NCBI GenBank assembly: GCA_013396915.1
Contig: VWZL01004590.1
Coordinates: forward strand, 756,899 to 820,898
Direction: 5' to 3'
DNA from: Stercorarius parasiticus
Taxonomy: Eukaryota > Chordata > Aves > Charadriiformes > Stercorariidae
Length of the DNA: 64,000 nucleotides
Below the pieces are notes generated by a model. It was not told where the DNA came from, searched no databases, and saw only the letters and a list, made by a program, of their open reading frames with translations. The first letter of the stretch is position 1, and every line of letters starts with the position of its first letter. This document shows, one piece after another, positions 27,310 through 39,022 of the stretch. The position numbers and the translations under genes were made by a program.

Positions 27310-28319
27310 CTAAAGAAACATGAACAAACGCGGGAGTCTGTAAAAGCAGAGCATAAACTATCAAAACCCTGATTTCACACTTAGTAAAATTACACAATTC
27401 CATTCTGTTAAACTGGTTGCTTTGTGGCCAGAATAATCACAGCAGCCCTTTAATTTTGATATTAAAAAAAAAAAAAGGACAGAGTCTTCTTTTTCCTTTC
27501 AATTTTCCCCTTCATTCTTTTATAAATCCCAGTAGACAGCTGTAAATGATACATGACTTTACCATTTGTTTTACTCATAATCCATACGAAGTTGTCTGGA
27601 AAAATCATGCATTCACCTGGGGGACATACTCAGTTTTGAGAGGAGAGTACAGAATCATTTAAAGTGATGGCAGGCAGTACGGCTAGAAATGAGGACAGAA
27701 AGAAGGGCAAAGGGTGCTCCAAGAAAAAAAATCTGGATGAATTTGTCTTTTAAAAAAAAAAACCCAAGCCAAACAACAAAAACAGAGGGGGCAGTAAATC
27801 TGAAACATGGTGGCAAAATGAAACAACGCTTTATCACTGATCTTAAGACTCATCCCAAAACTCTTGATCAGGACTGACAATATGATAGCCCAGAAAATTT
27901 AAAAGTAAAGATATCGGCTTCTTTAAAGCATTTTTCCGAAGTGCGGAGAGCTGGGTGGGTACAAGCCTCTTGAGCAGTTGACTTACACAAGATAAAAAAG
28001 TGTAAATCCTAAAGATCAAAGGAACCAGTTAGCCTGGTCTATCTAAAAATTAGCATTGGTAACAACTCCAATCGTAGTCATTCATTTCATCATCTGTTGT
28101 CATCAGAGTTAAGGACCTGCCAAAAGAGTCCCTGATGAAGAAGTGCAGAAGCAAAAAGAAATGATTCCTGTTTGCAAAGACGAACAGCCAACAGATCCTA
28201 TTTACCCCAGCTCAGGAGTCATCCAGGAGTTTATATTTTAAAATTCACAACCATTACATGAAGCGTATTTTAATATTTTCTAACAGAGAAGACATGTAAA
28301 CCTCCATCTTTTCCCTTAC

Positions 28320-28422
28320 CCAGAGAACAAGTAAAATGTTACTTTTATTCCCATTTCTCAGGGTTGTCAGGGAAGTCATCCCAGAGTACCGATCCACTGC
28401 ACGAAGGGAAAACATTCAGATG
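28320..28422 (-). pseudogene. UBE2U: UBE2U-like active-site exon, frameshifted, no catalytic Cys
   Basis: The exon should carry the E2 HPN motif and active-site cysteine. It reads HLNV, a divergent stretch, then DDFPDNPEKW, matching the family's HPNV and DFLDNPEKW. Where the family has a cysteine two residues before Asp-Phe, this copy has Trp (SVLWDDF); one Cys lies earlier but not in register. Immediately after the Trp codon of PEKW a GGG run puts the frame out by one base. The original frame meets TAA after one more codon. The shifted frame reads NKSNILLVLW up to a consensus donor (TGG|GTAAGG), where the family has NYTLSSILLALQ, and joins the next exon on a codon boundary. Length is 103 nt, or 102 without the extra base. 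The gene is therefore broken, or non-catalytic, or there is a one-base error in the GGG run. The acceptor (TTATGCAG) is weak. Confidence 0.7.
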
Positions 28423-28993
28423 CTGCATAACTTTAAGATAGGACAGCTTTGTTGCTAGGCACTAAAGGAACTAAAGATCATTCCTGTTTGCCCTGTATAT
28501 CTTGTATTTTTAAATGACTCAAAAAACCTACCTACAGACTTCCTACCTATAGAACTATTTGCTTGGTTTCCCACATGCGTTCCCATTTTTCTACCCAGAA
28601 CAAAATCAGTCCTGGTAAGAACTGTTAAAGTTTTGATATTTGTCCAAGACTTTCGGACGTTTAATGGCTAGGCTAGAACAACAGCTCAACAGTTCCTACC
28701 AGCCTGTTGTATTTCAGCCCTGCTTATTCTGATGACAAATGCACTGATAAAATGAATAGCAGTATGCAGCATGTCCTACCTGGAAGGTGTCCCTGCTTCT
28801 TATCCTGGAGAGAGGTATGGCAACACTACCCAGATGACCTATGGCTGTTATCTTCCCCATTCTCCTCTGTTCTTTCTGATTTTCTAGGAATTCACACATT
28901 CCTCTCTGAGGTTCTGGTTAACAGCGTGCCTATATGGTCACTGCTGTAGCAATTCGGTGGGTCTGTCCTCCTCTCCTCCATGGCAAAGAGCCG

Positions 28994-29040
28994 TTAGGTT
29001 GACAACATCCACCTGATATTGTCAGGTGTTGTCAGCCTAA
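28994..29040. repeat. Imperfect inverted repeat (hairpin)
   Basis: TTAGGTTGACAACA and ACCTGA on the left are mirrored by TCAGGTGTTGTCAGCCTAA on the right around a loop of about 5 bases. There is one mismatch and a 3-base bulge. No coding context is seen. It could be a remnant of a small DNA transposon or a chance palindrome. Confidence 0.6.
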
Positions 29041-31989
29041 GTGTTTCAAACCCCGGCAGGATCAAACCAAGAGCCTGATGGTACCATCACCTGGGCTCCT
29101 GCCACCTTCCACAAGTCACTTGGAACAGCATCTGTTTGAGGAGCTGAACAAACCCTGGTGAAGGAGCCAGCAGTGAATAAACACAACTGCCTTACAGTCA
29201 GCAAGATGAAACACAACAGCATGAGAACCAGGCTCTCCCCATATCCCTGCCAGTTGCTCCAAGAGCGGAATATGAGAGAACCAGCACACGACCCTTTCTG
29301 CACCGGCACGGAACAATCCGGCGTTTGCACCATCGACAGCTGTTGCACCGTGCACAGCAGCAGCTTCTGTATGATACAAACCAATAATGGTGTTAAGTCT
29401 TGATCCTGCTCTCTTAAGTGGTCTGCATATTTTCAGGACTGAGACTAACTACCAGATAAGAAAATAAATACATAAATTATATTGCAAAGAAATTGCCTAC
29501 AAAGCCATGTTTGAAAGGAGTAGTATTTATGCTGTAATGCTGAGCACTCAGAAATTAGGAAACGCCAGATTTATGGCTTCTTGTGCAATCTTCATGGCTT
29601 GGCTGCTTAGGAAGGCTATCTTCCTTAGGACCGGAGATTTTTTCAGCATAAACGAACTTGTACCCACATACAAAAGTAATTTTAACTTTTTTATCAAATG
29701 TCTAATCCATTTGATGCCAACTATCTTTGGATATGGCTTATGTGGGTCTACTTTGGAATAATTATTCCATTTCTGGCACTGTTTCCTGCTATGCCATAAT
29801 AAAGTGTCCAGACCATCTGTTTGTTTGTGTCTTCTGTAACACTCCTAAGTTAGTTTGCCTGGATTTGACCTCTTTGAAATGCTAGCACATAAGACACGTA
29901 CACTGCTTTACGGCTGGGACTAGTGGTGGTTTTACATACTCAGCATCCCACCCACCCTGAGCCCGGCAACTCAGTCATGGGGTTTTTGCTGTTTCCACTG
30001 GGATCTGCTGCCCTCTGAGTAGCCTGAACTCCTAACAGGAGTTACTGGAACGAGCAGGCTCTGCAAGCAGCTCTCAGAGTGCCAAGGGAGAAGAGGCAAT
30101 GACCTTCCAGAGGAAGAAGAGTACCCCTTTCTCAGCGAGGAGCCGGAGCTTGTGTTGTTCTTGCTCACCATCAACTATGTACAGATCTCTAAGAAACACA
30201 GCTGGACTTGTGACTGGGGGTCCTCACAGTTCTGTATCCCCCTCTTCTTCCGGGAGTCAGCATCACTGTGTAAAGTCATGTAAAAAACCTAATTATTCAG
30301 TTTCCTCCTTCTCCTTGTCTAACAATATCCTTACTGCATTGGCACAGATATTTTCCAAGGCAGCCATGGCCATCCAACAAAGCAGCTGCCCAAATGTACA
30401 GAAAAGCAGATTCACAGTAAACAAGAGTTAGGTTCACACTGCTCAGCAGTTGTCCTCCCATATCTCTTCCATAGAAGTCCAAATGCATCCCCGCATAATT
30501 TGGGAGGAATTATAGCAACGTGCCGGGTTGAGCCAGTGCCCAGACCCTGTCAGGCCTGGTGGATCCTGTGAGGAAAGGGAGGATTTCTATTCTGGCTTAG
30601 CCTGGAAACGTGCAGAGGAGTGGCTGAGGTGGAGTAGCAAAAGGTTTAGATGCAAACTTGTGGGACAGTTATACCAGCAGGAACCTGGAGTTCAGCATGG
30701 GGTGCTCAGCAGAGCTTGTACCAAGCTTTTGTACTGCCTAAATCGCCTTTAAAAAAAAAAAAATTAAAATCTCTAAAGCGTTCAAGTTCTTTGGTGCATA
30801 AAAGTACTTCAGAGGCAAGAAAATAAGTTATGAAACATAACAAGAGAACAGCAAATATGATTTTTAAGGTGACTCCTGAATTCCCACCTCGTAGCCCCAC
30901 AGAAGCAAGGCGAGAGTGACCATGACGAGGGCTGAGCCACGGTGGGGACGCCTTCGGCCGCCAGTCGCCTTTCCAGCAGCTCACAACGAAACCTGGGAAT
31001 AAGCCAGGCCTAACCGGAGGCGAACTGCGCATAGTGGAGTTCGTTTAAACAACATTAGCTCAGCATAATGGTTTTGGGTAATTCCAACGCAAAATGGAGA
31101 CATCAGTCTTTAAAGAGAACAAACTGCAGCCATCACAGACCACGATTTTGTTTCATTTGCTGGAAAGCTGTGTGTGAGAAGGTGAATTTAAGCTGAACAG
31201 GGGAAATGCAGGCCTTGGCTGGGAAGCACTGCACTAGCCTCTCAGGAGATCGGCTATGGAGAGCTCAGGAAAGGGCTGCGGAGCCGGCACTGTGGAGGAG
31301 AAGCCCTGTGTGAGGGCTGTGTGCGGTAAATCAGTCGATGTCCCCACAGCAGCCTCCTTGCAGGGCGGCCTCCCTGAGGTAACTGCTGAGGCGGGGCTCA
31401 GAGAGTCACGCCCGCCATGTTCCCTGTGACTGGGCCCAGCGGGGTCCCTCTCTCCAGCGTGAGGAGCCCTCGCTCCCCACCCTGGTTGCGGAGGTCCCTC
31501 ACCTTCATTTCCCATCCCCTCACCTCTGCCAGGCTGCGGTGTTCATCCCCCCACAGTCCTCCCCTCCGCCCTCCCGTCTGCCTCACCTGGGCAGTAACGC
31601 ACGCCTCAGCAGAGCTCAACGAAGCACATCTCCGGGATCCGCCGTGCACAGCCCTCCTCAGGAGATCCCCTGCCTCGAGCAGCGCTTTGGGCCGGCTGGA
31701 AGAAGTCCTAACCACCATGTCTTGTGTTAGGAAGCCACTCGCCCTTTTCTGCCTCTTTTGGCCTTAAAAAGTGTGCGAAGGCAGGTGAGCTCACATTAAA
31801 GGGTGTTTCTTTCCAAGGGCGTGATGTTTTGCTCGTTCTCCCCACTGCCCTGGCCACCTGGCCCCTCATCTGGCCAGCAGCTGAGAGCCAGGATCCCAAC
31901 CCAAGCAACCTGTGTCCTGGTGTGAGCGACACAGGACCAATGTCTCTTCTAGTGCCTGGGAAAACTGCACTTTTGGAAGACTTTAGTGT

Positions 31990-32377
31990 CTGAATTTGTG
32001 GAAATATTTACTTTACAGTTTCGAGGTCTCAGTGTTTTCGAGCTCACCAGGTGCGGGGGTGAGGAGGAGACAGACCCGGGCACTTGACCCAAGCTGCCAA
32101 CAGGATTATTTCATACCATCACGTCAATTTCAATATAAATTAGAAAGTTTGCTGAGGACTGGGATTGGGATTTGACTGGTATTGGGATCAATGCTGGTTT
32201 TTTTAGTGTTATTAATGTTAATTATCTAGTCTTATTCTATTAAATCTGTTTATATTCCAACCCTCAGGTTTCCTTGTTTTTCCCCCGATTCCCCTTCCCG
32301 GGTGGGGAGGGGTCATCGAGTGAGAGAATAATTGTCTAAACAACAATAAATTGTTATGGGTTCCTCAAACCATAACA
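31990..32377 (+). mobile_element. Solitary LTR, avian endogenous-retrovirus type
   Basis: The order of elements matches a common class of avian retroviral LTR: CACTTGACCCAAGCTGCCAA, then CATACCATCACGTCAATTTC and an ATATAAA box, then a T-rich region with a TATTAAA polyadenylation-like signal, then CCCCCGATTCCCCTTCCCGG, and an end like AAACCATAACA. No internal viral genes flank it on either side, so it is a lone LTR left by recombination. The 3' edge is placed at the terminal CA; the 5' edge is uncertain by at least 100 bases. It lies in the ROR1-UBE2U interval and postdates that arrangement. Confidence 0.55.
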
Positions 32378-35300
32378 GCCCGGCACTGCTCCTTCTGGAG
32401 GGACCCGGCCATTACAGACCCCACCATGGAGGCACCACTTCTGCCTTCCGAATCGACTCAGATAAGCTCGTCTGTGTTTACGCTGAGGGTGACTGCAAAT
32501 AGAGGTTATCCTAACTCCTGTTCGATACTGTTTCAAAATATTATTGGATTTTTTTTAAACTATGGAAACACCTACCGAAAACATTTGGGTGTGTATAGCT
32601 GCACGTACCACATATCTAAACAAACATACGCACATTGCTCTCCAAGCACCAGTTGTGGTTTCAAAACTCATGGGCTTCTTATGGATCTCATAGATATTTC
32701 TGCTTTGTTTTAAATTTCTCAGATGAGCAAAAAAGGAACCCAACGTCTTATTCATCCAGGCTATAGGTTGCAGCGTTGGAAAATGTTCCTTTGTGTCTTA
32801 AGGTCAAAACTCATTAACCACCAGTTGCTGCTCCCCTCTGCAGGAGCAGATACACCACGGGCTTTAGGGTACAAATCGGAAAATTAAGCAAGTGCCAGGT
32901 TCCCAGTTCAAAACAGTTAGACACCATTCCAAAATGTGTTGCGCTGTTAAATGGAAAATAGAGGACACCACAGATGCTTCTAATAATTCCAGTTTCAAGT
33001 CAATTTTCCCTCCTTTGTCTTAAAGAGCTTTTGATGTGTAGTCACAATATTGTCTCTCTCTCTGTTTTTAATAATTTTATATTACCTCAGCAATATAACT
33101 GTCCTGAAATATACTGAACTTTAATCTCTGAGAGATCAAACAGGAAGAAATATGATGGGATAGAGAGTGACTGACTTGGGGGCAATATTCCCTCCTCCTA
33201 TAAAAGATAGCCCACAGCAAGATAAAAATTGCTTCTCAGATTCCATGAACGTCACATCTTTGAGAGAGGCTTTCAGGCCCACGGAGAGACCAGACGTGAG
33301 GCCACAAAAAACCATCGCCATTGAAGATGCAGCCAAAAGAAAGCATCCTCTCACAGAACTCGAGGATGTGGTTTGGGTGACTACATGCTTTAAGATTGGT
33401 CCCAGCACCCTCAGACCTCCTCGGTTTAGCCATGATCTGTAAGTCTAACAGCCGAGCAGCATTTGGCTACTGTCTTTTCGCTGGAATAAATGCGCTGGCG
33501 CTGTCTCAAGCGAAAGAAATATCTGGTGCAAAGGTGCAAGGTTACATACCATGAAGACATGGCGATAGCTAGGGAGCGGAACTGAGGAATCGGTATGCAG
33601 ATCTTAGAGACGCAAAGGAGGTGCTTGTTCAAATCGCAGCTAGTGCTTCCTCTCCAGAAGATGTTTGTTCACCATCAGCTTAACCCAGTTTCCTCATTTT
33701 TCCACTGAGCTTCTCCAGCAGAACCAGAGGTAGTGAAATTCAGCTTAGCATGGCTGCTCATTCCATTCCCTGACCACAGAATGATGATGAATTCATATTC
33801 TAAAGAAATACTGGTTTAAATATTGTAACATACAATAAAGATGCTGTAATGTTTTTCTGGCAAATAACAAATTGACCTTTTTTTTGGTTTATTGCAGTAC
33901 TCTGTAACAAAAGTCAGTTTTTGAACAATATTGTTCTTTTGAACCAATGTGTTAACGTGTCTTTTTTTTGCTGGCTTGGGAACCTGCTTTATAACACGTG
34001 CTGTGCAGGCTTCAGAACCGGTTGTGAACTTGTGCTGCGAGATCAAATTCCTCACAGGTACAGACTGAAGGTTCAGGGTTTCATCAAGCTCATTAAAACT
34101 CCTAAGGACTCTCCAGAAGGCAGAAAGCCTGATTCAGGCACCGCTAAAATCACCGCAAAGACTCCTGTGGCGTTCGGCGTGTTTTATTGTAAGCCGTAAG
34201 GAACAATGAGAAGACTTTTTTTTTTCACAAAAAAAAAAAAAAAAAATCTCTCTACTTGCAGCTCTATCATGTTTAAAATTTCTAATGCGTTTATATAATT
34301 TATAACCTGTTATTGTATCTTATGCTTGCAGGGGAAGGTGGATGATAAAGTGATAGCCACCTTAGTGCGTTGGTGTACCTAACGTGTGACATGGTGTGCA
34401 AGGATGGAGGGTGGCTTAGCCCATCATTCCCAGTGTCTCCTGAAAGGCTGGCCTGGCTGCGCAGGTCCTCTCTTCAGTCTTTAGCCTCTACCTTGACCAA
34501 ACAGAAGAAAATAGGTATCCTTTGGTCAAACAACTCCACTTTGTGAGGAGGCAAAGACAACACTCAGACACGCCGAAAAGGGAATCCTGCCAACGAGCCA
34601 AATACCTCCTGATAAACGCAGCAACTAGAGCCAGTAGATGTTGAAGGTCCTCGTTCCATAGAATTGGGTCCACAGGGAACAGCACGTGTTTGTACTTGAG
34701 TTTTTGTATCGCCTGCCTCACCGTCAGGAGTGTTTTGAGTTAGGTGGACATTTTTAAAGTTCTCCTGGTGACTGTAGGCTACAGAACAGTATTGGAACAA
34801 GAAGCAAATGTAATAGAGTATTTCCAAGCCTGCGACCTTCTTGGATATCCTTATCCATGCAAAGCAAACCATAGAATCCTTTTTGACAATTTCTCACGCT
34901 CTGGATAAACATATTCTGGTATTTCTGAGTTTTCCAGCCCACATTTCTGCACAAGGAGTTCTCTGCTTTACCTTCTGCTTTCAATCCAGAGAATCCAGAA
35001 ACCCACTATAATCACTCCTTTGTGGAACAAAGGATACAAATCTCCATTGCAGACTCCGCATTTTGGTCTTTAAAACAGCAAATATTTATTCTCTTTTACA
35101 GAAATATAAACCAGCCCGGAGGGAATGAGATTGTCCAGATTGAAGGCTTACTAAACAGTGTTTATTCAGTTTTATTTCCAAACCTCTAGAGCTTCTCAGT
35201 CTATTATTGCACTTCCAACAGCCTTGGCTGTCCTATCTCTTTGAAGGGAGAAGGGATGATGATTCTAGCACATAGCACTAGAAATCTGGAGAATTCCCTG

Positions 35301-37399
35301 TTCCTTCGTTTGCCACGAAAATGGCTTTCATCTGTACATCTGCATTCCCACCTGAGGAGTAATTCCTTAATTTCTGGCAACATTTATTTTCCACATTATC
35401 TAATTGGGTTTTAGAAGATTCCCCCCCCCCAATCTCTCCCTGATGAATTCCTGCCTCTCTGCATTAGCATTTGTTCCCCACGCATCGGTTGTGAGCCAGA
35501 CTCTGATTTCAGCCTCACAGCTCACAAACTTCACCCGCTGCAAGAGGCAGTGAAGGGCAGGAAGAGGTCTTTGCAAGAGTTTTCAGGTGTACTGTTCAGT
35601 GCTGCTTTACATCTGTGAGTCTAAAAATATTTTAACCGTAAGAACCCAGCTTGCTTTGAAATAAAGGAAAAACCCTAAACTGAGCTGTGAGTGGGCTCAT
35701 GCTGCAGCTCCTGGTTTTTTAACATAAAACCACAAAGCGTTTGAGGGACTATTTTATGACTCCCATTGCTGCTCCGTGAAGTATTAGGTTACTGCTTTCC
35801 TATCAGGGTGATTACAGCCAAGTAGGCAAATTCACAGCTAAGCTTACCTGCGTACGACGGCAGTGCCGCGGGAGCCAAGTGTACCGATGCGAGGGTGGTT
35901 TGACTGGAGTGGGGCTCATGCTTCTCTTTACAGAATTGAACGGAACTATGGCACGATGCCCAGCATGTTCCGATTTGACCCGACGGGACACACATCACTT
36001 GCCATCCCAACTGGCAGAGCGCATCTGTCCAGACGCCTCGTGAGCTGGTTCCAGTGCTGTCTTTTCCAGCCTGTGCAGATGAAAAGCCTCCTGGAGATGC
36101 TTCCGCTTGCTTCACACATTTGCTCAGTGAGGGCTGTCGCTTGACAGTGATGAGCAAATATTTTGAAATCATTCATCATGGTATCTCAATATCTTTTTCA
36201 GCCATGTTTTTGCACAGATGTCTGTGTGTCAACTATGGCAAAAAGATTCTTATTTCTCCATTGACTTCACTTACAGCAAGTTCTTTACTGAAGATTTTGC
36301 CATAACAGCATAAGCTAAGGACCACAGACTTGTTTGCTTGCATATAGTTTCTTCTGTTTCCGAAACCAGATGCTTATGAGGTGGCAGACTGCCTTTAAAC
36401 TGGCACTGTTGAAATTTCAAGCCCTTAGTGGCACACGCTAAGAAATCCCATAGGAAAAATGGGAGAGAGGGGGGGAAGGCTTCTTCCTCCTCAGCGCGTT
36501 CAATGCTTAAGGTGCAAAAGAATTGTTTGCACTGATGCATGCACTCGAAAAAGTCTGCAGGAATAGATGAGAGAAGGGATCAAGGACAACAACACAGCTA
36601 CTGGCTGTTGAACAAGATGCCAAGCGAGCACGGCAAAGCTGTTTATACGTGTTAAGTGAGGAAGAGCAATTCCCTCGCCTCTGGTTATGGTAATAGCAAG
36701 GGCTTAGGGAAAAACATCTCATCCGTTCCTGTAAAACACCTCTGCTCAAAAGTGATTTTTTAGCATTTGAGTCTGGTAACCTGACACAAATATAGAAGTT
36801 AATAAGATGTAATTATTGTCTGAATCTTCAGTCAAAACTAAATTTTACCTAACACGTAGCATATTTTCATTACTGACCCAGATGTAAATTCAATCCAGAT
36901 GGAAGCTGACATTTCAGGCTCATAAAGTATCTCAGAAGTCACAAAAATCCTTACTATATAATTACTGATTGTTCTTAATCTGCAAGTAGAGGCCTGTGCG
37001 CTGGCGAGGAAGCCTGGCAGCTCCGGGTGCTGCAGGAGCACAAGGTACCGCAAAAGCTCAGACGATGGAGCAGGACACAGCACTTTCAGCGAGGGGCAGA
37101 AGGGGCGACGCTGGCCCTCGGTGCGGGGCTGAGCGGCACCGATGAGATCTCAGCCAAGGCTGCATCCTCGTTCTCCCGGGGCAGTTATGGCATCCCGCTT
37201 CTTTGGTGTGCCCTGCAAATATTTGCACAGTCAAATATTCATGTAAGCCTCTGCATGTTACCCCTCAGTAATCTGTCTGCAAATATTATTCGCAAAACTC
37301 TCATGTCCCATTTGAGCGAGCATGTCCAGCAGGATCCCTACTCCGAGTGAGCAGATTTTAGCTCTCTTAAATCCGAAACTTTTCAAATATCTTACACCG

Positions 37400-39022
37400 A
37401 GAGGGAGGAAATGCCGATATGCTTATGTTAAAACAATGTTTTAATAAACAGCAGCATAAAATAATCAGTGTTTAATATCATCTCTGGCATGTGAAATACA
37501 AAAATGCACATATCTTAATTATAAAATAGCCTTTGTTATTACATTTTCATGCTTGCCTAATTGAAATGCCCGTAATTAATAAATCAATCATCAAGTAATA
37601 CAGTGATTAAACGCATGCAGTGAAAACAAAGAAAAATATTTGTATAAGGTAGTGGCTGAATATCACCATAATATATTTCAAGAACATCTACATCAGGTTA
37701 AAAATAAAAAGAAACAGACCAAGATATAAAATGCAGAGATGTATTTTCACTTCTGCTGTACAAAACATTATCACACTTTTGTGCAAAAAGATAAAAATAA
37801 AGTCATATTATACAACATTGTCAACTGAGCAAAAGATTGTTTTCGTTCCGTGTACAATAAAAATACTATTCAGTACAAAAAAGAGTCTGTGAAAAACTGT
37901 CATGTACACAGCACTTCTCTAACTCATTAAAGTGGTTTCAAATGAAAAATCTAGATTGCTTATACCTGAATGAATTTTTAGTAATTATACAAATGCCTTA
38001 TTTCTAAGTTGAAAGTTAACACTAATTCACATTATTAGAATTGATAGACAAAATTGCTATCAATGGATGTGCTGCCTGATGGAATGTGAATTTCCCTTTT
38101 TTCAGGGCTACTGGAGTCATAGTCACTGAAATTACACATTGATCTGAAACAATAAATATTCCTGGGAAAATTGATTGTCATATATAAAATTGCGGTTTGG
38201 AGCCTTTCCATTAAACAGTTGCATAGCAACAAAAGGATATAAAATTTCTGCTTTAACTACTAGATTATGAAATGTTATCTTTGAGTAAGTCAATTCAGGT
38301 TCTGAAATTAAAACGCTTTAATTTCATTTCCTTTAAGGCAATTTCTTAGAACTCCAGCCATCTTTAGCAGCCAATAGCAGATGATTTTTGTAGACTGCAA
38401 GTTGGTAACTCAAGCTATTGTGCTGTCATATAAATGACTTTTTTTGGGGTCTGAATCTGAACTCAGGCTCCCAACGTAACGAAAAGACCAAAATCCTACC
38501 TGAAGTAATTTATTCCGCTCTCAGATCACATATTTGAAACATAATCCTTGACTGCAAAATTTACAAATATTTTTACTAGCTATTGTAACTGAAATTGCAC
38601 AACCAGTAGGATCTCCGAATATTTGCATCTCCTAAAAAAAGAGACAAATATTAAAATATGTTTTCAGTATAAAAAAGTTTCTGTGATTTAAACCACATCA
38701 GAGGTTTAAAAAGCTGTGAAAAAGCGTATGAGAAAATGTTTTTATTTAAAAAAAAAAAATAAATCTCCCTTCCCGGTTTTGAATTGTCGGTAGCATTTAA
38801 AGAAACGATGTGTCCTTGACGAAGCTGAGTATTCATACCACAACGATCTTTGTCTGGTTGAGTCTGCCCATCCTGTTAAGCAGTTAAACTTCACAGAAGA
38901 TACTTGCTGCAATGTCTGTTAAACAACCAGAAGAATCTTTAATAAAATATTTGAATATAAATCTTTGCTACGACTTTCTAGTTTGTATTGTAAATAGTTA
39001 TATTTACAAAGGCCTCGCTTAT
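37400..39022 (-). other. ROR1: ROR1 3' UTR (extent inferred)
   Basis: The sequence following the ROR1 stop codon on the minus strand is AT-rich, free of repeats and lacks coding frames, as expected of a long vertebrate 3' UTR. AATAAA-type signals on the minus strand occur near 38,743 and 38,508, and ATTAAA types near 38,937, 37,470 and 37,441. I cannot say which is used, so the lower boundary is a guess at the point where AT content falls. The 37.4-38.3 kb part has the look of conserved regulatory or UTR sequence. Confidence 0.4.

Larger units (their letters stand above)
28423..37399. other. UBE2U 5' region and ROR1-UBE2U interval; no confident exon
   Basis: The start of the E2 fold (first helix and first strands) should lie here, but I could not identify it with confidence. 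A very weak candidate near 33.15-33.3 kb is listed among rejected items. The interval holds an inverted repeat at 28,994-29,040, a GC-rich block at about 31,200-31,950, an LTR at about 31,990-32,377, and an A-rich run near 34,229. Open frames at 34,488-34,872 and 35,789-36,172 show no family resemblance. Confidence 0.5.

Noticed and set aside
31398..31767. Long overlapping open frames on both strands
   Set aside because: GC-rich sequence has few stops; the peptides are low-complexity Arg, Pro and Ser mixtures with no family.
33136..33320. Minus-strand frame with GLKASLKD, VTFMESEKQF and NIAPKSV, faintly like the first half of UBE2U (GLQNSVWQG, NYAPPVV)
   Set aside because: Only a handful of identities, spacing off by several residues, and no acceptable splice donor (CCT|GTTTGA). 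It could be a decayed exon, but the evidence is too thin to call.
34488..34721. Minus-strand frame with an IQ-like segment (LVAAFIRRYLARWQ)
   Set aside because: I could not find convincing splice sites or a family; one IQ-like match by eye is not enough.
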